Positions 42,217-50,935 are shown, numbered from the stretch's first letter. The stretch is DNA of 64,000 nt from Shewanella carassii (GCF_002777975.1 NZ_NGVS01000013.1:1-64000); one strand, 5' to 3'. Notes: generated by a model from the letters alone, not told the origin. Numbers and translations: made by a program.

Positions 42217-42717
42217 ATGAAAAAGACACTACTTGCCATCGCTATTCCACTTTTAATGCTGGGTTTGCCCGCTTGTAGTCCGGCCCAGAGTGATGATCAG
42301 CCCATTCGAGCGCAACACCTTCAGCAGCATGACAAATGCCATATGTGTGGCATGGTGATCACCAAATACCCTGGACCCAAAGGGCAATTGATGCTCAAAG
42401 ACAGTAATGCCGTGCCCAAGTTCTGCTCCAGCCGTGACATGTTCAGTTTTGCGCTGCAACCGGAAAATCAGCGCCGGATCAAGGCGATGTTTGTCCATGA
42501 CATGGGCACAACCGACTGGGAGCATCCCGATGACAGTGCCTTTATCGATGCTACCAAGGCTTGGTATGTCTATGGCACTAGCAAGAAGGGAGTGATGGGA
42601 CCCGCTGTTGCCCCCTTCTCAACCAAAGAGGCGGCAGAAGCCTTTGCCGAGTCTTGGGGAGGCCGGGTGTTGACCTACAAGGATATTACCCTGGAGTTAC
42701 TTGAAGGAAGTCACTAA
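42217..42717 (+). CDS. nosL: NosL-family copper-binding lipoprotein
   Basis: A 166-aa lipoprotein: signal peptide to the lipobox LPAC (Cys about 20), then the NosL motif DKCHMCGMVI (residues about 40-49) with conserved Cys and Met, followed by MLKDSNAVPKFCSSRDMF, a second Cys-containing motif. NosL binds one Cu(I) and works with NosDFY to load copper into nitrous oxide reductase. No nosZ is present here; the adjacent copper enzyme is SirA, whose active site binds Cu(I), so copper delivery to SirA is the likely job. This is an inference from context. SD TGGAG before ATG 42217; nosD follows after 5 bases. Confidence 0.9.
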   Translation: MKKTLLAIAIPLLMLGLPACSPAQSDDQPIRAQHLQQHDKCHMCGMVITKYPGPKGQLMLKDSNAVPKFCSSRDMFSFALQPENQRRIKAMFVHDMGTTDWEHPDDSAFIDATKAWYVYGTSKKGVMGPAVAPFSTKEAAEAFAESWGGRVLTYKDITLELLEGSH

Positions 42718-42722
42718 GGGCT

Positions 42723-44027
42723 ATGTTGAGGTTTTTACTGCTCCTTCTACTGCTCTCATTTGGCTGCTTTGGCAGCCAAAATCCATTGCAGGCACGCATA
42801 GATGCGCTGAATGAAGGTGAGGTGTTGACTCTGGCAGCCGGCGAATATCAGGGGCCTTTGGTCATCAGTAAAACCATTACTGTACTTGGTCGCCCGGGTA
42901 CTGTGATTGATGGCGGCGGTAAGGGCAGTGCCGTGACTATCGCCGCCGCTGGGGTGCGTCTCGAAGGGCTTGAGATCCGTAATTGGGGCGCCGATCTTTA
43001 TGAACATGATTCTGGGGTGCGTCTGCTGCCGGGTGCCGATGATGTCCAGCTCTTGAGGTTGGAACTACAAGGGCCTGGATTTGGTATTCATGGCGAAAAA
43101 TTAAAACGGCCCAGAATTGAACACTGCAAGATCCTCGGCGATGACAAGCGTTACTTTCTCGATCGGGGCGATGGGATTTTTCTGGAATATGTAGAAGCCC
43201 CCGAGCTGCACTACAACAGCATTCATTCGGTTCGTGATGGCATTTATCTGGAAAATGTTGATGTCAGTCGCGCCAGCCACAACGAGTTCAGTCGCCAGCA
43301 ATATGGCATTCATTATATGTATACCCGCCAAGATTGTGCTTGGAACAATAACGCCTGGAATCTATTGGGAGGATATGCGCTGATGAGCTCCAAGGCGATC
43401 ACCCTGGAACACAATAAGGTTACTAATGCGGTCGATTTCGGCATCTTGCTCAATGTGACCAACAACAGCGAAGTGCACCACAATCTGGTGGCAACTATTC
43501 ACAATCCCAAAGGGGATCCCGCCATAGCCAGTGAAGGTAAGGGGCTATTTATATACGGTGCTGCCGACAATCGTATCAGCCATAACCGCTTCAGCGACAG
43601 TGATACCGGCATCAGTGTCGCTCTGGGGGGAGAGGGCAACAGCCTGTGGCGTAACAGCATAGAAAACAATCTTACTCAGGTGCGTTATGTCGGCGATAAG
43701 GCACAGGAGTGGAGTTATCAAGGTCAAGGTAATTATTGGAGCAGCTATCAAGGTTGGGACTTGGATGCCAATGGTCTTGGCGATAGCCCTTATCAGCCCA
43801 ATGATGCGTTGGATCGTTTGTTTTGGCTCTATCCAGAGGCCAGATTATTGATGGACAGCCCTGTGGTGCTCTTATTGCGTTGGTTACAGCGCCAGTTGTC
43901 GTTGGGGGAAGATATTGGCATTCGCGACAGTTTCCCTTTGTTGCAACCACCGCTGATCTCTACCGTGACAACCGGGGCGGTGGGCTCGCGCCATCTGCTA
44001 GAGGAGACATACTATGCTCAGCATTGA
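42723..44027 (+). CDS. nosD: NosD-like periplasmic copper-processing protein
   Basis: A 434-aa exported protein with signal peptide (LRFLLLLLLLSFGCFG) and a right-handed parallel beta-helix (CASH/NosD repeats): repeated motifs such as VDGIYLENVDVSRASHNEFS, HNKVTNAVDFGILLNVTNNS and DNRISHNRFSDSDTGISVAL. A C-terminal hydrophobic strip (about 385-395) may tether it to the membrane. NosD is the periplasmic partner of the NosFY ABC transporter in copper-centre assembly. It starts 5 bases after nosL; ATG 42723 has AAGGAAG about 12 bases upstream. Its 3' end overlaps nosF by 14 bases. As for nosL, the expected client here is SirA rather than NosZ. Confidence 0.87.
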   Translation: MLRFLLLLLLLSFGCFGSQNPLQARIDALNEGEVLTLAAGEYQGPLVISKTITVLGRPGTVIDGGGKGSAVTIAAAGVRLEGLEIRNWGADLYEHDSGVRLLPGADDVQLLRLELQGPGFGIHGEKLKRPRIEHCKILGDDKRYFLDRGDGIFLEYVEAPELHYNSIHSVRDGIYLENVDVSRASHNEFSRQQYGIHYMYTRQDCAWNNNAWNLLGGYALMSSKAITLEHNKVTNAVDFGILLNVTNNSEVHHNLVATIHNPKGDPAIASEGKGLFIYGAADNRISHNRFSDSDTGISVALGGEGNSLWRNSIENNLTQVRYVGDKAQEWSYQGQGNYWSSYQGWDLDANGLGDSPYQPNDALDRLFWLYPEARLLMDSPVVLLLRWLQRQLSLGEDIGIRDSFPLLQPPLISTVTTGAVGSRHLLEETYYAQH

Positions 44028-44928
44028 TTGTCAGCAATTGGCTTTTATCCGCGAGGATAGACAGGTACTCGAAAATATCACCTTTCAACTGCCGCAGGGA
44101 AAAATGTTGGCCCTGGCCGGGCACAACGGTGCGGGCAAGTCGACTCTGATCAAGCTCTTGCTGGGACTGTTACCGCCGGCCGCTGGCGAGCTGACTATTT
44201 TGGGCAAGGCGGCCGGTGAAAGCCGCATGCAAGTGGGATATCTACCCGAGAACGTCAGCTTCTACGACAACATGCCCCTGGGCGAACTATTGAGTTACTT
44301 TGCCAAGTTGAAGGGGGTTGCTCAGCCCAGAGTCAGGGCATTAATGGCCGAATTTGAGCTGGAAGATATCGCCCAGCGTAAACTGAGGCATTGCTCCAAG
44401 GGGCAAAGACAGCGGCTTGGGTTGGCGCAGGCGCTACTCAGCCGCCCCGGATTGTTGTTGCTCGATGAACCGACTGTGGGTCTGGACCCTTCGGCCTCGG
44501 CACTGATGTATGCTCAATTGGCGGCGCTGAAGCAGCAAGGCTGCGCCATAGTGGTGTGTACTCACGAGTTGGCTTTGGTCGAGCCGCATCTGGATCTGGC
44601 ATTACTCCTGTCCAAAGGGCGTATTCAGGCTCTGGGGGATTTAGCAGGCTTGCGTCGTCAGTCGAGCTTACCACAGGAGGTGTGGTTACCATCTGGGTTG
44701 GATCTCAGTCGCGATCCCGTGTTGGGTCCAGTATTTACGCAAGGGAAGTTGCGGATTGACAGCGCTGACGTGGCCGAGGTCGTGGCTATTTTAACCCAAA
44801 AGTACCATTGTTTTGATTTCCAACTGCACAAGGCGTCTCTTGGAGAGTTGTTTCATCATTTTATGGCATCGGATCTCGGGCAGCCGGTTTCGACTGGTTC
44901 GCGCAACAAACTCGGGGAGGCCGCGTGA
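44014..44928 (+). CDS. nosF: NosF-like ABC transporter ATPase
   Basis: A cytoplasmic ABC ATPase, 304 aa. Walker A reads AGHNGAGKST (about 37-46), the signature CSKGQRQRLGLAQAL and Walker B LLLLDEPTVGLDP are intact. The last 80 residues form a C-terminal extension beyond the ATPase core, as in other NosF/CcmA-like proteins. It should power the NosY permease and NosD. The start ATG 44014 has GAGGAG at 44001-44006 and lies inside the end of nosD (14-base overlap); the stop overlaps the nosY start (TGATG). This tight packing marks one operon with nosL-nosD-nosY. Confidence 0.9.
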   Translation: MLSIDCQQLAFIREDRQVLENITFQLPQGKMLALAGHNGAGKSTLIKLLLGLLPPAAGELTILGKAAGESRMQVGYLPENVSFYDNMPLGELLSYFAKLKGVAQPRVRALMAEFELEDIAQRKLRHCSKGQRQRLGLAQALLSRPGLLLLDEPTVGLDPSASALMYAQLAALKQQGCAIVVCTHELALVEPHLDLALLLSKGRIQALGDLAGLRRQSSLPQEVWLPSGLDLSRDPVLGPVFTQGKLRIDSADVAEVVAILTQKYHCFDFQLHKASLGELFHHFMASDLGQPVSTGSRNKLGEAA

Positions 44929-45770
44929 TGGAGCTTGTGACTCAAGGAGAACCCTTGCAAGTGCAGTCCAATAATCCTGTTTGGGTCGTTACCGTCAAGG
45001 AGTTTAAAGACTGCGTACGCAGTCGCTGGTTGCTGACGGCTTGTTGTTTGTTTGCCTTGTTGGCGACAGCGGTTATTTTCGGCAGCGGCGCAATTGGGGG
45101 CGAGTTTCGTTGGCAGCCATTGCCGCAACTGGTGAATTCCCTGTTGACCCTGACGGTTTTTTTGATGCCCCTGTTGGCCTTGCTGTTGAGTTACGATGCT
45201 TTTGTCGGTGAGGATGAAGCCGGGACCTTACTGTTGATGTTGACCTATCCCATGCTTCGTGGGCAATGGCTCACGGGTAAGCTGCTGGGGCAGGGGGGAG
45301 CCTTGCTGGTGGCGCTGCTGATAGGCTTTGGTCTGCCTTTGTGTCTGCTGGCCATATTGGAACCTGCCTACCGAACGCTGGAGTTACCGGCCACTCTGAC
45401 TATTCTGGTGACAAGCGCCTGGTTACTCGGTTTGGTGTTTATATTGTTGGGATATTGGGTCAGCCTCTGGGCCCGACAGAAGGCTCAGGCGCTGGCAATC
45501 TTGATGCTGTTCTGGCTGGTGTTGGTATTGCTTTACGATCTGGCGCTATTGGTAATTGCTGTGGTGGCGGTCGACAGTCTGGGTCAAGAGAGTTTGCAAT
45601 GGCTGATGTTGTTGAACCCGGCAACGGTATTTCGCTTACTCAATCAAAGTTTCCTGGGAATGGCGACCGCCGGAGTACCACAATGGCCTTGGTTGCTGGG
45701 CATTTTGTTGGCCTGGCTGTTGCTTTTGTATCTAGGTTGTCGTTTCTGTTTCAACAAACGACAACTCTAG
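44928..45770 (+). CDS. nosY: NosY-like ABC transporter permease
   Basis: A 280-aa ABC-2-type permease with six membrane helices, e.g. WLLTACCLFALLATAVIFGS, VNSLLTLTVFLMPLLALLLS and GAEDEAGT-like cytosolic loop FVGEDEAGTLLLMLTYPMLR, a NosY family motif. Paired with NosF and NosD in copper-centre maturation, probably supplying sulfur or mechanical energy to the periplasmic steps. ATG 44928 is chosen over GTG 44925: GGGGAGG at 44914-44920 fits either, but ATG is better spaced. It is the last gene of the plus-strand sir cluster; a 175-base gap precedes the regulator gene. Confidence 0.87.
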   Translation: MELVTQGEPLQVQSNNPVWVVTVKEFKDCVRSRWLLTACCLFALLATAVIFGSGAIGGEFRWQPLPQLVNSLLTLTVFLMPLLALLLSYDAFVGEDEAGTLLLMLTYPMLRGQWLTGKLLGQGGALLVALLIGFGLPLCLLAILEPAYRTLELPATLTILVTSAWLLGLVFILLGYWVSLWARQKAQALAILMLFWLVLVLLYDLALLVIAVVAVDSLGQESLQWLMLLNPATVFRLLNQSFLGMATAGVPQWPWLLGILLAWLLLLYLGCRFCFNKRQL

Positions 45771-45871
45771 CTTATTACTTGATTATGTATGAGTTTATTA
45801 GAGGTTTTATCGAATAGAAACAAATTGTTAAATGGTATGGTTATCACATTATGCCGCTTACTATCAGGGTA

Positions 45872-45928
45872 CACTCCAAAATCATACTCGGTCCCCGTCA
45901 AGGGGGGCCGATCAAACTTCTTGGAGTG
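45872..45928. promoter_or_regulatory. Nested inverted repeats upstream of the ToxR-like gene
   Basis: CACTCCAA (45872-45879) pairs with TTGGAGTG (45921-45928), enclosing CGGTCCCC/GGGGGGCCG (45889-45910). In RNA this would form a long hairpin ending 16 bases before the regulator start, so it may be a leader structure or a regulator-binding site, as well as possible attenuation of read-through from nosY. Confidence 0.5.
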
Positions 45929-45944
45929 AATTTCTGGAGTGACA

Positions 45945-47225
45945 ATGCAGCAGCTGACTCCCTATTTGGTGTTGGATGCCAAGGCCAAACACCTACTGGA
46001 TCAACGTGACGGTTCAGAAATAGTTCTGTCTTTTTCTGAGGCTCAGGTATTGTCACACCTGTTGTCAGCCCCGGGAAATGTGTTTGGCAAAGATGAATTG
46101 TTGGCTGTTGGCTGGCCGGAGCGAGTGGTGGCGCTGACCTCACTGACTCAATGCATCAGTATTCTCAGGAAAAAGCTGGAACCCTATCCCGAAATTCAAC
46201 TCAAGACGGTTGCCCGCCGCGGCTACCAGCTGAATATCTCCGAGCAGTCTCATGTGCATATGCTGGCCATATCCGATGGCGAGGCCATCCGTAATGCTTT
46301 GGTGAGCGTGTCTCTGAAAATTAAAATCCTGGGGATTTTATTGTTGTTGGGACTGGTGGGCTTTTTCTGGTATTTCAGTGATTATCACGAAATGGTCAAA
46401 CATGTCAGCCAATGGCATGCCGACAAGCAGTTGCCCTTGAATGTGGGCGGTACGCTGGCCTCGGCGCAACTGTTTTATCATGATGGTGCCGAGAAGTTAC
46501 ATCCCTCTATGTGGCAAAAGCACCTGACGCCAGAAGGCAACGTGATCCAGGGATTGAAGCATTTCAGTGCTTATGCGGCTACCGATGGGCGTAATTACTC
46601 TTTTGCTGTTTGTCCCAGCGCCGATGAAGCCGGTTGTGACGGCGATGGCATTATCAATATCACCACCATAGATCCCAACCCAGCCGGGTTGAATATGAAG
46701 GAGTTTTTACCTCTCAGCCGAGTGATGGAGCGGCGGATCCGTTATAACCGCATTATCATCCCCGCGGCCGTTGATGATGCCGAAGTCATTGAACACAACT
46801 ACCATGCCGACATCTATTTCCCGGTTGCCGGGGAGCTCTTGGTGCGCACCGATCTCAGCCTGTCTTTGGTGTATGAAGGTAAAGATTCCGGCCGTTTCTA
46901 CTCCTCCGCCTGTGTGACAGATCAGGACTGCATCACCACCCCGATAAAGTATCAACTGCGAGGCAATTTTCAGCAATACAGTGCCGAGATTTCCGGCAAT
47001 CAGGTCGACGTATTTCAAGTCAAAGTGACCCAGAAAGAGCTGACCAAACCTAACAATGTCAGTGACTCGGCGATGCACTTCTACCGCGAGATCCGCAAAG
47101 ACGATATCCGCGATGAGGTGATCTACTACTACCGGATCCATCAGGATCACAAGACTGCCGTCTGGATAGTGCCACAGATGGGTAACCTGCTGGCCTGGAC
47201 CACCTACAGCGAAGTGAAACTCTGA
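45945..47225 (+). CDS. ToxR-like membrane-anchored transcriptional regulator
   Basis: A 426-aa one-component regulator. Residues about 1-100 form a winged-helix OmpR/ToxR-type DNA-binding domain (visible LSFSEAQVLSHLLSAPGNVF, TSLTQCISILRKKLEPYPEI, VARRGYQLNISE). One membrane helix follows (LKILGILLLLGLVGFFWYF-like, about 124-145). The rest is a periplasmic sensor of about 280 residues containing four Cys (FAVCPSADEAGC and SSACVTDQDC) that could form disulfides. The start ATG 45945 has TGGAG at 45935-45939. Its place just after the sir-nos operon and on the same strand suggests that it senses a periplasmic signal for sulfite respiration or copper; that is inference. It converges with the UspA gene 17 bases downstream. 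Confidence 0.82.
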   Translation: MQQLTPYLVLDAKAKHLLDQRDGSEIVLSFSEAQVLSHLLSAPGNVFGKDELLAVGWPERVVALTSLTQCISILRKKLEPYPEIQLKTVARRGYQLNISEQSHVHMLAISDGEAIRNALVSVSLKIKILGILLLLGLVGFFWYFSDYHEMVKHVSQWHADKQLPLNVGGTLASAQLFYHDGAEKLHPSMWQKHLTPEGNVIQGLKHFSAYAATDGRNYSFAVCPSADEAGCDGDGIINITTIDPNPAGLNMKEFLPLSRVMERRIRYNRIIIPAAVDDAEVIEHNYHADIYFPVAGELLVRTDLSLSLVYEGKDSGRFYSSACVTDQDCITTPIKYQLRGNFQQYSAEISGNQVDVFQVKVTQKELTKPNNVSDSAMHFYREIRKDDIRDEVIYYYRIHQDHKTAVWIVPQMGNLLAWTTYSEVKL

Positions 47226-47241
47226 GCCGTTGACGGTTCAG

Positions 47242-47700
47242 TTATTTCACTACCATGACGGGGCATTTAGCCTTGTTGATAACCTCTTCGGCGACACTGG
47301 GCTGCAACCAATGGGCCAGCGCCGTGCGCCGATGGCAGCCGATGACTATCATGCCCACATCGGCGCTTTCGGCTTCTTCGAGGATTTGCCCGGTGGCACT
47401 GCCGCGGCGGATTACTACCTCGAGTTGCTGTTCTGGATGTAACTGTTGCAACATTGAATGTATTTTCTGTGAGGCATAAGCCTTCATATGTTTGTCTAGT
47501 TGCTCTTGAGTCACCGCCACTATGCCGAAGTTCTCTTCATGATGGGGCAGAGTGGTAATATCCTCGCCATAGGCTTTGCTTATCACATGCAGCAGCCTCA
47601 GCTTCACTTTATAGAGCGCCGCCAACTCTATGGCATATTCCAGGGCGTGTTCGGATTCTTCAGAGAAGTCGACCGGACAGAGAATTTGTCGGGTACGCAT
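47242..47700 (-). CDS. Universal stress protein (UspA family) with degenerate nucleotide motif
   Basis: A 152-aa single-domain UspA protein: start RQILCPVDFSEESEHALEYA, conserved Asp and Val in the first strand and loop, and ADVGMIVIGCHRRTALAHWL near the C-terminus. In ATP-binding Usp proteins this last region is GxxGxxxxxxxxxGS/T; here the second Gly is Arg and the third Gly is Pro (QPSVAEE), so ATP binding is doubtful. Function in stress or redox adaptation cannot be specified. SD AGGAGAT precedes ATG 47700. Its stop lies 17 bases from the stop of the convergent ToxR-like gene, leaving no room for a terminator. Confidence 0.88.
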   Translation of the reverse strand: MRTRQILCPVDFSEESEHALEYAIELAALYKVKLRLLHVISKAYGEDITTLPHHEENFGIVAVTQEQLDKHMKAYASQKIHSMLQQLHPEQQLEVVIRRGSATGQILEEAESADVGMIVIGCHRRTALAHWLQPSVAEEVINKAKCPVMVVK

Positions 47701-48110
47701 GGTTCATCTCCTATTATTGGCCTTTCACCACACCTTTAAGTTTATGTCAGCTGAGACCAGGCACAAATTGCCTGTTTGCGAACTCAAATGCCTGCCGATG
47801 GATTTAGGGGTTCTCTATATCAAAAGCCGGTGCTTCGATCTGAGCAGTCGTTGACGGCTGATTTTGGGACTAACATGGGCTTGGCTAAAGGCGGCTGAAA
47901 TAGTTGTTTTGAGGTATGTTGCCTCAGGCTGTGATTGGTTAGTCTGAGTTACTGGTTTTATCACTTAGATCCAATGACAAAGGATGGTCAATAAAGGCCT
48001 TAAATCGGAAGGATGCCGTATCACAGAGTGGCCTTCCAGCCTTGTACCTGAGATAAATTGGTACCCACCAAGAAACCAGCATGGTGTTTATCCAACAAAA
48101 GGAAGGAAAG
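47701..48110. other. Intergenic region without a supported gene
   Basis: About 410 bases between the divergent UspA and small membrane protein genes. It holds only scattered short frames, none with a plausible start. It presumably contains both promoters, but I could not place confident -10/-35 boxes. Confidence 0.4.
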
Positions 48111-48404
48111 ATGGATGAGTTAACTCTGACTGAATTTATATTGATCCGAGGACCTGAGATCATCTACTGGGTCTTTACGGGATTGGGCGCGATTGTGACT
48201 TTGTACATGATAGGCTTTTTCTTATATAGCGGTGTGACTATCTTTGATAATGGCCAAAAGAAAGAGATGCCGTTCAGATATAAGGTCAGCTATGTGCTGG
48301 TAGTAGCGGCATTAATGCCTTATTTCTACATAGTTTTTATCAAAGAGCTTCTGTTGATGTGGTCCCAATATCGGCAGGCCAGTTGGAGCCCGGTCAGTGC
48401 TTGA
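48111..48404 (+). CDS. Small two-helix membrane protein of unknown function
   Basis: A 97-aa protein with two hydrophobic segments, IIYWVFTGLGAIVTLYMIGF (about 19-38) and VSYVLVVAALMPYFYIVF (about 60-77), joined by a charged loop DNGQKKEMPFRYK. No motif is recognised. ATG 48111 is well supported by GGAAGGAAAG directly upstream; an upstream in-frame start (48081) has none. The gene is followed by an 18-bp palindrome and a bidirectional terminator, so it is monocistronic. It could be an integral membrane accessory protein. Confidence 0.7.
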   Translation: MDELTLTEFILIRGPEIIYWVFTGLGAIVTLYMIGFFLYSGVTIFDNGQKKEMPFRYKVSYVLVVAALMPYFYIVFIKELLLMWSQYRQASWSPVSA

Positions 48405-48408
48405 TAGG

Positions 48409-48453
48409 CAAGCGCCATGGCGCTTGAACAAATAAAGCCCCTGTCGGGGCTTT
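48409..48453. terminator. Palindrome and bidirectional terminator before purC
   Basis: CAAGCGCCATGGCGCTTG (48409-48426) is a perfect 18-bp palindrome. It is followed by AAAGCCCC-TGTC-GGGGCTTT (48434-48453) flanked by A and T runs, an intrinsic terminator usable by the plus-strand gene and by purC. Confidence 0.88.
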
Positions 48454-48498
48454 ATGCTTAATGGGATTAGGCCTGAGTCGCAGCCGCGGCAGAATACT

Positions 48499-49602
48499 TT
48501 AGTTCACCAGGTCGTATTGTTCCTTGAGCACCCGGATGATTTCTGCCTTGGGATTATCCGAGAGAGTAATCTTGGCTCCGGTGACTTTCTCGGCAATACC
48601 TGTGTAGGTACGCGAGACATTCATCATGGCCTCCAGTGGCAGGTCGTTATCACGGGCCAGGGCTTCACGTTCCGGCATTCTGTCCTTGTTCAACAGGATA
48701 TCCGGATCCGGGAAGTGGTTGAGCAGGAATTGACGGAAACCTTCTTTGGAGTTCTCGAGGATCTTGCCGTCACGGTAGGCGCTGCCATCCCAAATACGTG
48801 AAGAGTCCGGGGTTCCCACTTCATCCATATAGATAAGCTTGGATTGGCCTTGTTTGTCAGTGACATAGCCAAATTCGAACTTGGTATCGACAAAGATCTG
48901 ATCTTGCTGTGCCAGCGCCTCGGAAATGACTTCGAATCCCTGCTTGAGCAGCTTTTCGTACAGATCGATATCTTCAGGCTTTTCAAAGCCAAAGGCCTCG
49001 AAGTTGGCCTCGATATCTGCGCGGCTGATGTTGACATCATCCTGCTCCGGTACCCCAGGGATCCCCTTGAGTATGCCCTTGGTTGATGGGGTGATCAGTA
49101 ACTCGGGCAACTGCTGATCCTTTTGCAATCCTTCCGGCAGCGTGATGCCGCAAAATACCCGCTCACCCTTTTGATAGGCACGCCACATGGAACCGGTAAT
49201 ATAGCGGCGAATAATGGCTTCCACTTTTATCGGACGAGCCTTTTGCACTATCCACACGAAGGGATGGGGAATGTCGAGAATATGGCTATCTGCCAGCCCT
49301 TTTTCCTTGAACAGGCTGAACCAGTGGTTGGAGATGGCGTTGAGCGCCGCCCCTTTGCCTGGGATCCCTTTGAGGCCATCTTCGCCATGGAAGATGCAAT
49401 CGAAGGCGGAGATACGATCCGAGATCACCATGATCGCCAGCGGAGTATCGGCGGGCACATCATAGCCCTTTTCGCGGATCAATCTGGCGCTGTCGGCCTC
49501 GGTCAACCAGTAGACACTGCGCACTTTTCCGCTGTGAACCGGCTTGTCGGTGCGGATAGGCAAATCATTGTTTACGGCTAGAACGGAATCAGCAAGACTC
49601 AT
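48499..49602 (-). CDS. purC: Phosphoribosylaminoimidazole-succinocarboxamide synthase
   Basis: SAICAR synthetase of purine biosynthesis, joining CAIR and aspartate with ATP. At 367 aa it is the long form found in Shewanella and some other marine bacteria, rather than the 237-aa E. coli form. Visible motifs are [14 protein letters not shown] (ATP-binding N-lobe), [37 protein letters not shown], and [13 protein letters not shown] with [15 protein letters not shown] (substrate and metal site). ATG 49602 begins a normal N-terminus. It has a probable PurR-type site about 200 bases upstream. Ends before the bidirectional terminator. Confidence 0.95.
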   Translation of the reverse strand: MSLADSVLAVNNDLPIRTDKPVHSGKVRSVYWLTEADSARLIREKGYDVPADTPLAIMVISDRISAFDCIFHGEDGLKGIPGKGAALNAISNHWFSLFKEKGLADSHILDIPHPFVWIVQKARPIKVEAIIRRYITGSMWRAYQKGERVFCGITLPEGLQKDQQLPELLITPSTKGILKGIPGVPEQDDVNISRADIEANFEAFGFEKPEDIDLYEKLLKQGFEVISEALAQQDQIFVDTKFEFGYVTDKQGQSKLIYMDEVGTPDSSRIWDGSAYRDGKILENSKEGFRQFLLNHFPDPDILLNKDRMPEREALARDNDLPLEAMMNVSRTYTGIAEKVTGAKITLSDNPKAEIIRVLKEQYDLVN

Positions 49603-49802
49603 GACGAGTATTCCTCTGGGTGTAGGGTTTAAGGCTAAGTCCGGCAGGCGGGGTTATTGTTATCTGCCTGTTTCCGGGAGAATGCGAGCCGACGGCGGGG
49701 CAGCAGCAAGCAGCAAAAAAGGCTGTGCTTGAGAGGTAGAGCCGCTGTGGAGTCATACCAGTATGAGATGCCGCCGACAAAAGATGGGCTATTTTACCTC
49801 AG

Positions 49803-49818
49803 TCGCAACCTTTTGCCA
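49803..49818 (-). promoter_or_regulatory. PurR-like operator upstream of purC
   Basis: GCAACCTTTTGC at 49805-49816 differs from the PurR core GCAAACGTTTGC at 2 of 12 positions and is centred about 210 bases upstream of purC. A TAAAAT -10 candidate for the minus strand lies at about 49790-49795, with a poor -35 TGGCAA 17 bases before it, so the site would overlap the promoter. Confidence 0.55.
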
Positions 49819-50010
49819 CGGGGAGGCTTTGTTTACTGGGGCAAAACTCTGTTCGCGATAGAGACTAATGAGGCTGCACCCAGGGAGATTGGGCGCTGAT
49901 TCGGCATCCATGTTTCAGCCACCTTATTTGCGCCAACGGTTGTCGGCGACACTGAGGGGGAAGTCGGTGTAATTCTGCAATCATAGCGTTGCTTGAAATT
50001 GCTTATATAT

Positions 50011-50240
50011 CTACAGACATACGCCTATTTTCCAGGCACAGGCGGAACTGTGACCTTCCGAGCCAGGGATGGCGAGGCAGAGCTTACAGGGATGTACTCG
50101 CAGCGAGTCACAGGATCGCCTGTGCATAAGCCTGCGGCAGGCAATGAGAAACATCCGTCGCCGGAGGCCCTGCCAATACTAATTAGTAACTTTTAGCTGG
50201 AAGCTATGATAGCCGCTGTTCCAGCGGCCTAAAGTCGTGG
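50011..50240. repeat. Intergenic repeat copy 1 (about 230 bp)
   Basis: This copy matches 50497-50725 at an offset of 485-486 bases. A core of roughly 95 bases (from GGCGGAACTGTGACCTTCCG to GCATAAGCCTGC) is identical, with diverged flanks that end in AGCCGCTGTKCCAGCGGCC. Both lie in the 1.3 kb non-coding gap between purC and proA. No coding frame with conserved features is present. It is probably a dispersed genomic repeat of a Shewanella-type family, but whether copies occur elsewhere cannot be seen here. Confidence 0.85.
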
Positions 50241-50496
50241 TGTTCCACACCACACCGGGCAAGGGGCTTTGCTTGTCCAAAGCCCCTTGCATCCCCAAGG
50301 ACACCCCGACGTAGCCGAAAGCCCCGCTGGCTTATGACGCAAATTGGCTACACTCAGGACTCGCCTCCTTGCTCGACCTTCGAGCCTCGACATCCCTGTC
50401 TCGGCTACGCCAATTTGCAACAACGCCAGCGGCGGCTCCGAAGGGGGAATTGGTGCAATTCTATTAGTACTGAGTAGCTGGAAACATTTTAGGGAT

Positions 50497-50725
50497 CTGC
50501 AGATATACGCCTAATTCCAGGCATAGGCGGAACTGTGACCTTCCGAGCCAGGGATGGCGAGGCAGAGCTTACAGGGATGTACTCGCAGCGAGTCACAGGA
50601 TCGCCTGTGCATAAGCCTGCTGCAGGCAATGGGAGACATCCGTTGCTGGAAGTTCAATCTATGTTATTTGGCTATTTTGAGCTGAAAGCAATGCTAGCCG
50701 CTGTGCCAGCGGCCTAAAGTTGTGG
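50497..50725. repeat. Intergenic repeat copy 2 (about 230 bp)
   Basis: Second copy of the repeat at 50011-50240. Between the copies (50241-50496) is a stretch in which GCAAATTGGC (50340-50349) and GCCAATTTGC (50409-50418) form an inverted repeat of 10 bp. The rest of the gap, 49603-50010 and 50726-50889, shows no supported gene. Confidence 0.85.
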
Positions 50726-50889
50726 TTCAAATGCCTCAATGCATAACAGCCAAGTTGCCATCTCTTGATCTCGCTCGTAAGCACGTTGCTGCGCAACTCT
50801 CGCCATGTCACAGGGGAAGCCTGTGCGGGAGACCGTTCTCGGACATCCTGTCCTTATTCGGGCTTCCAGCATCCGCACTCTAGGTGGTG

Positions 50890-50930
50890 GGCAATAGCGG
50901 TTTGGCATTAGGCCCCGCTATTGCCAAACC
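50890..50930. terminator. Two interlocking inverted repeats downstream of proA
   Basis: GGCAATAGCGG (50890-50900) pairs with CCGCTATTGCC (50915-50925); overlapping it, GGTTTGGCA (50899-50907) pairs with TGCCAAACC (50922-50930). The two stems cannot form at the same time. The structure ends 6 bases from the proA stop and may serve as its terminator, although no T-run follows. Confidence 0.6.
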
Positions 50931-50935
50931 CTTCC

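Noticed and set aside
49657..49899. Short open frame in the purC-proA gap
   Set aside because: It contains the probable purC promoter and PurR-like site, and there is no SD or similarity to suggest a protein.
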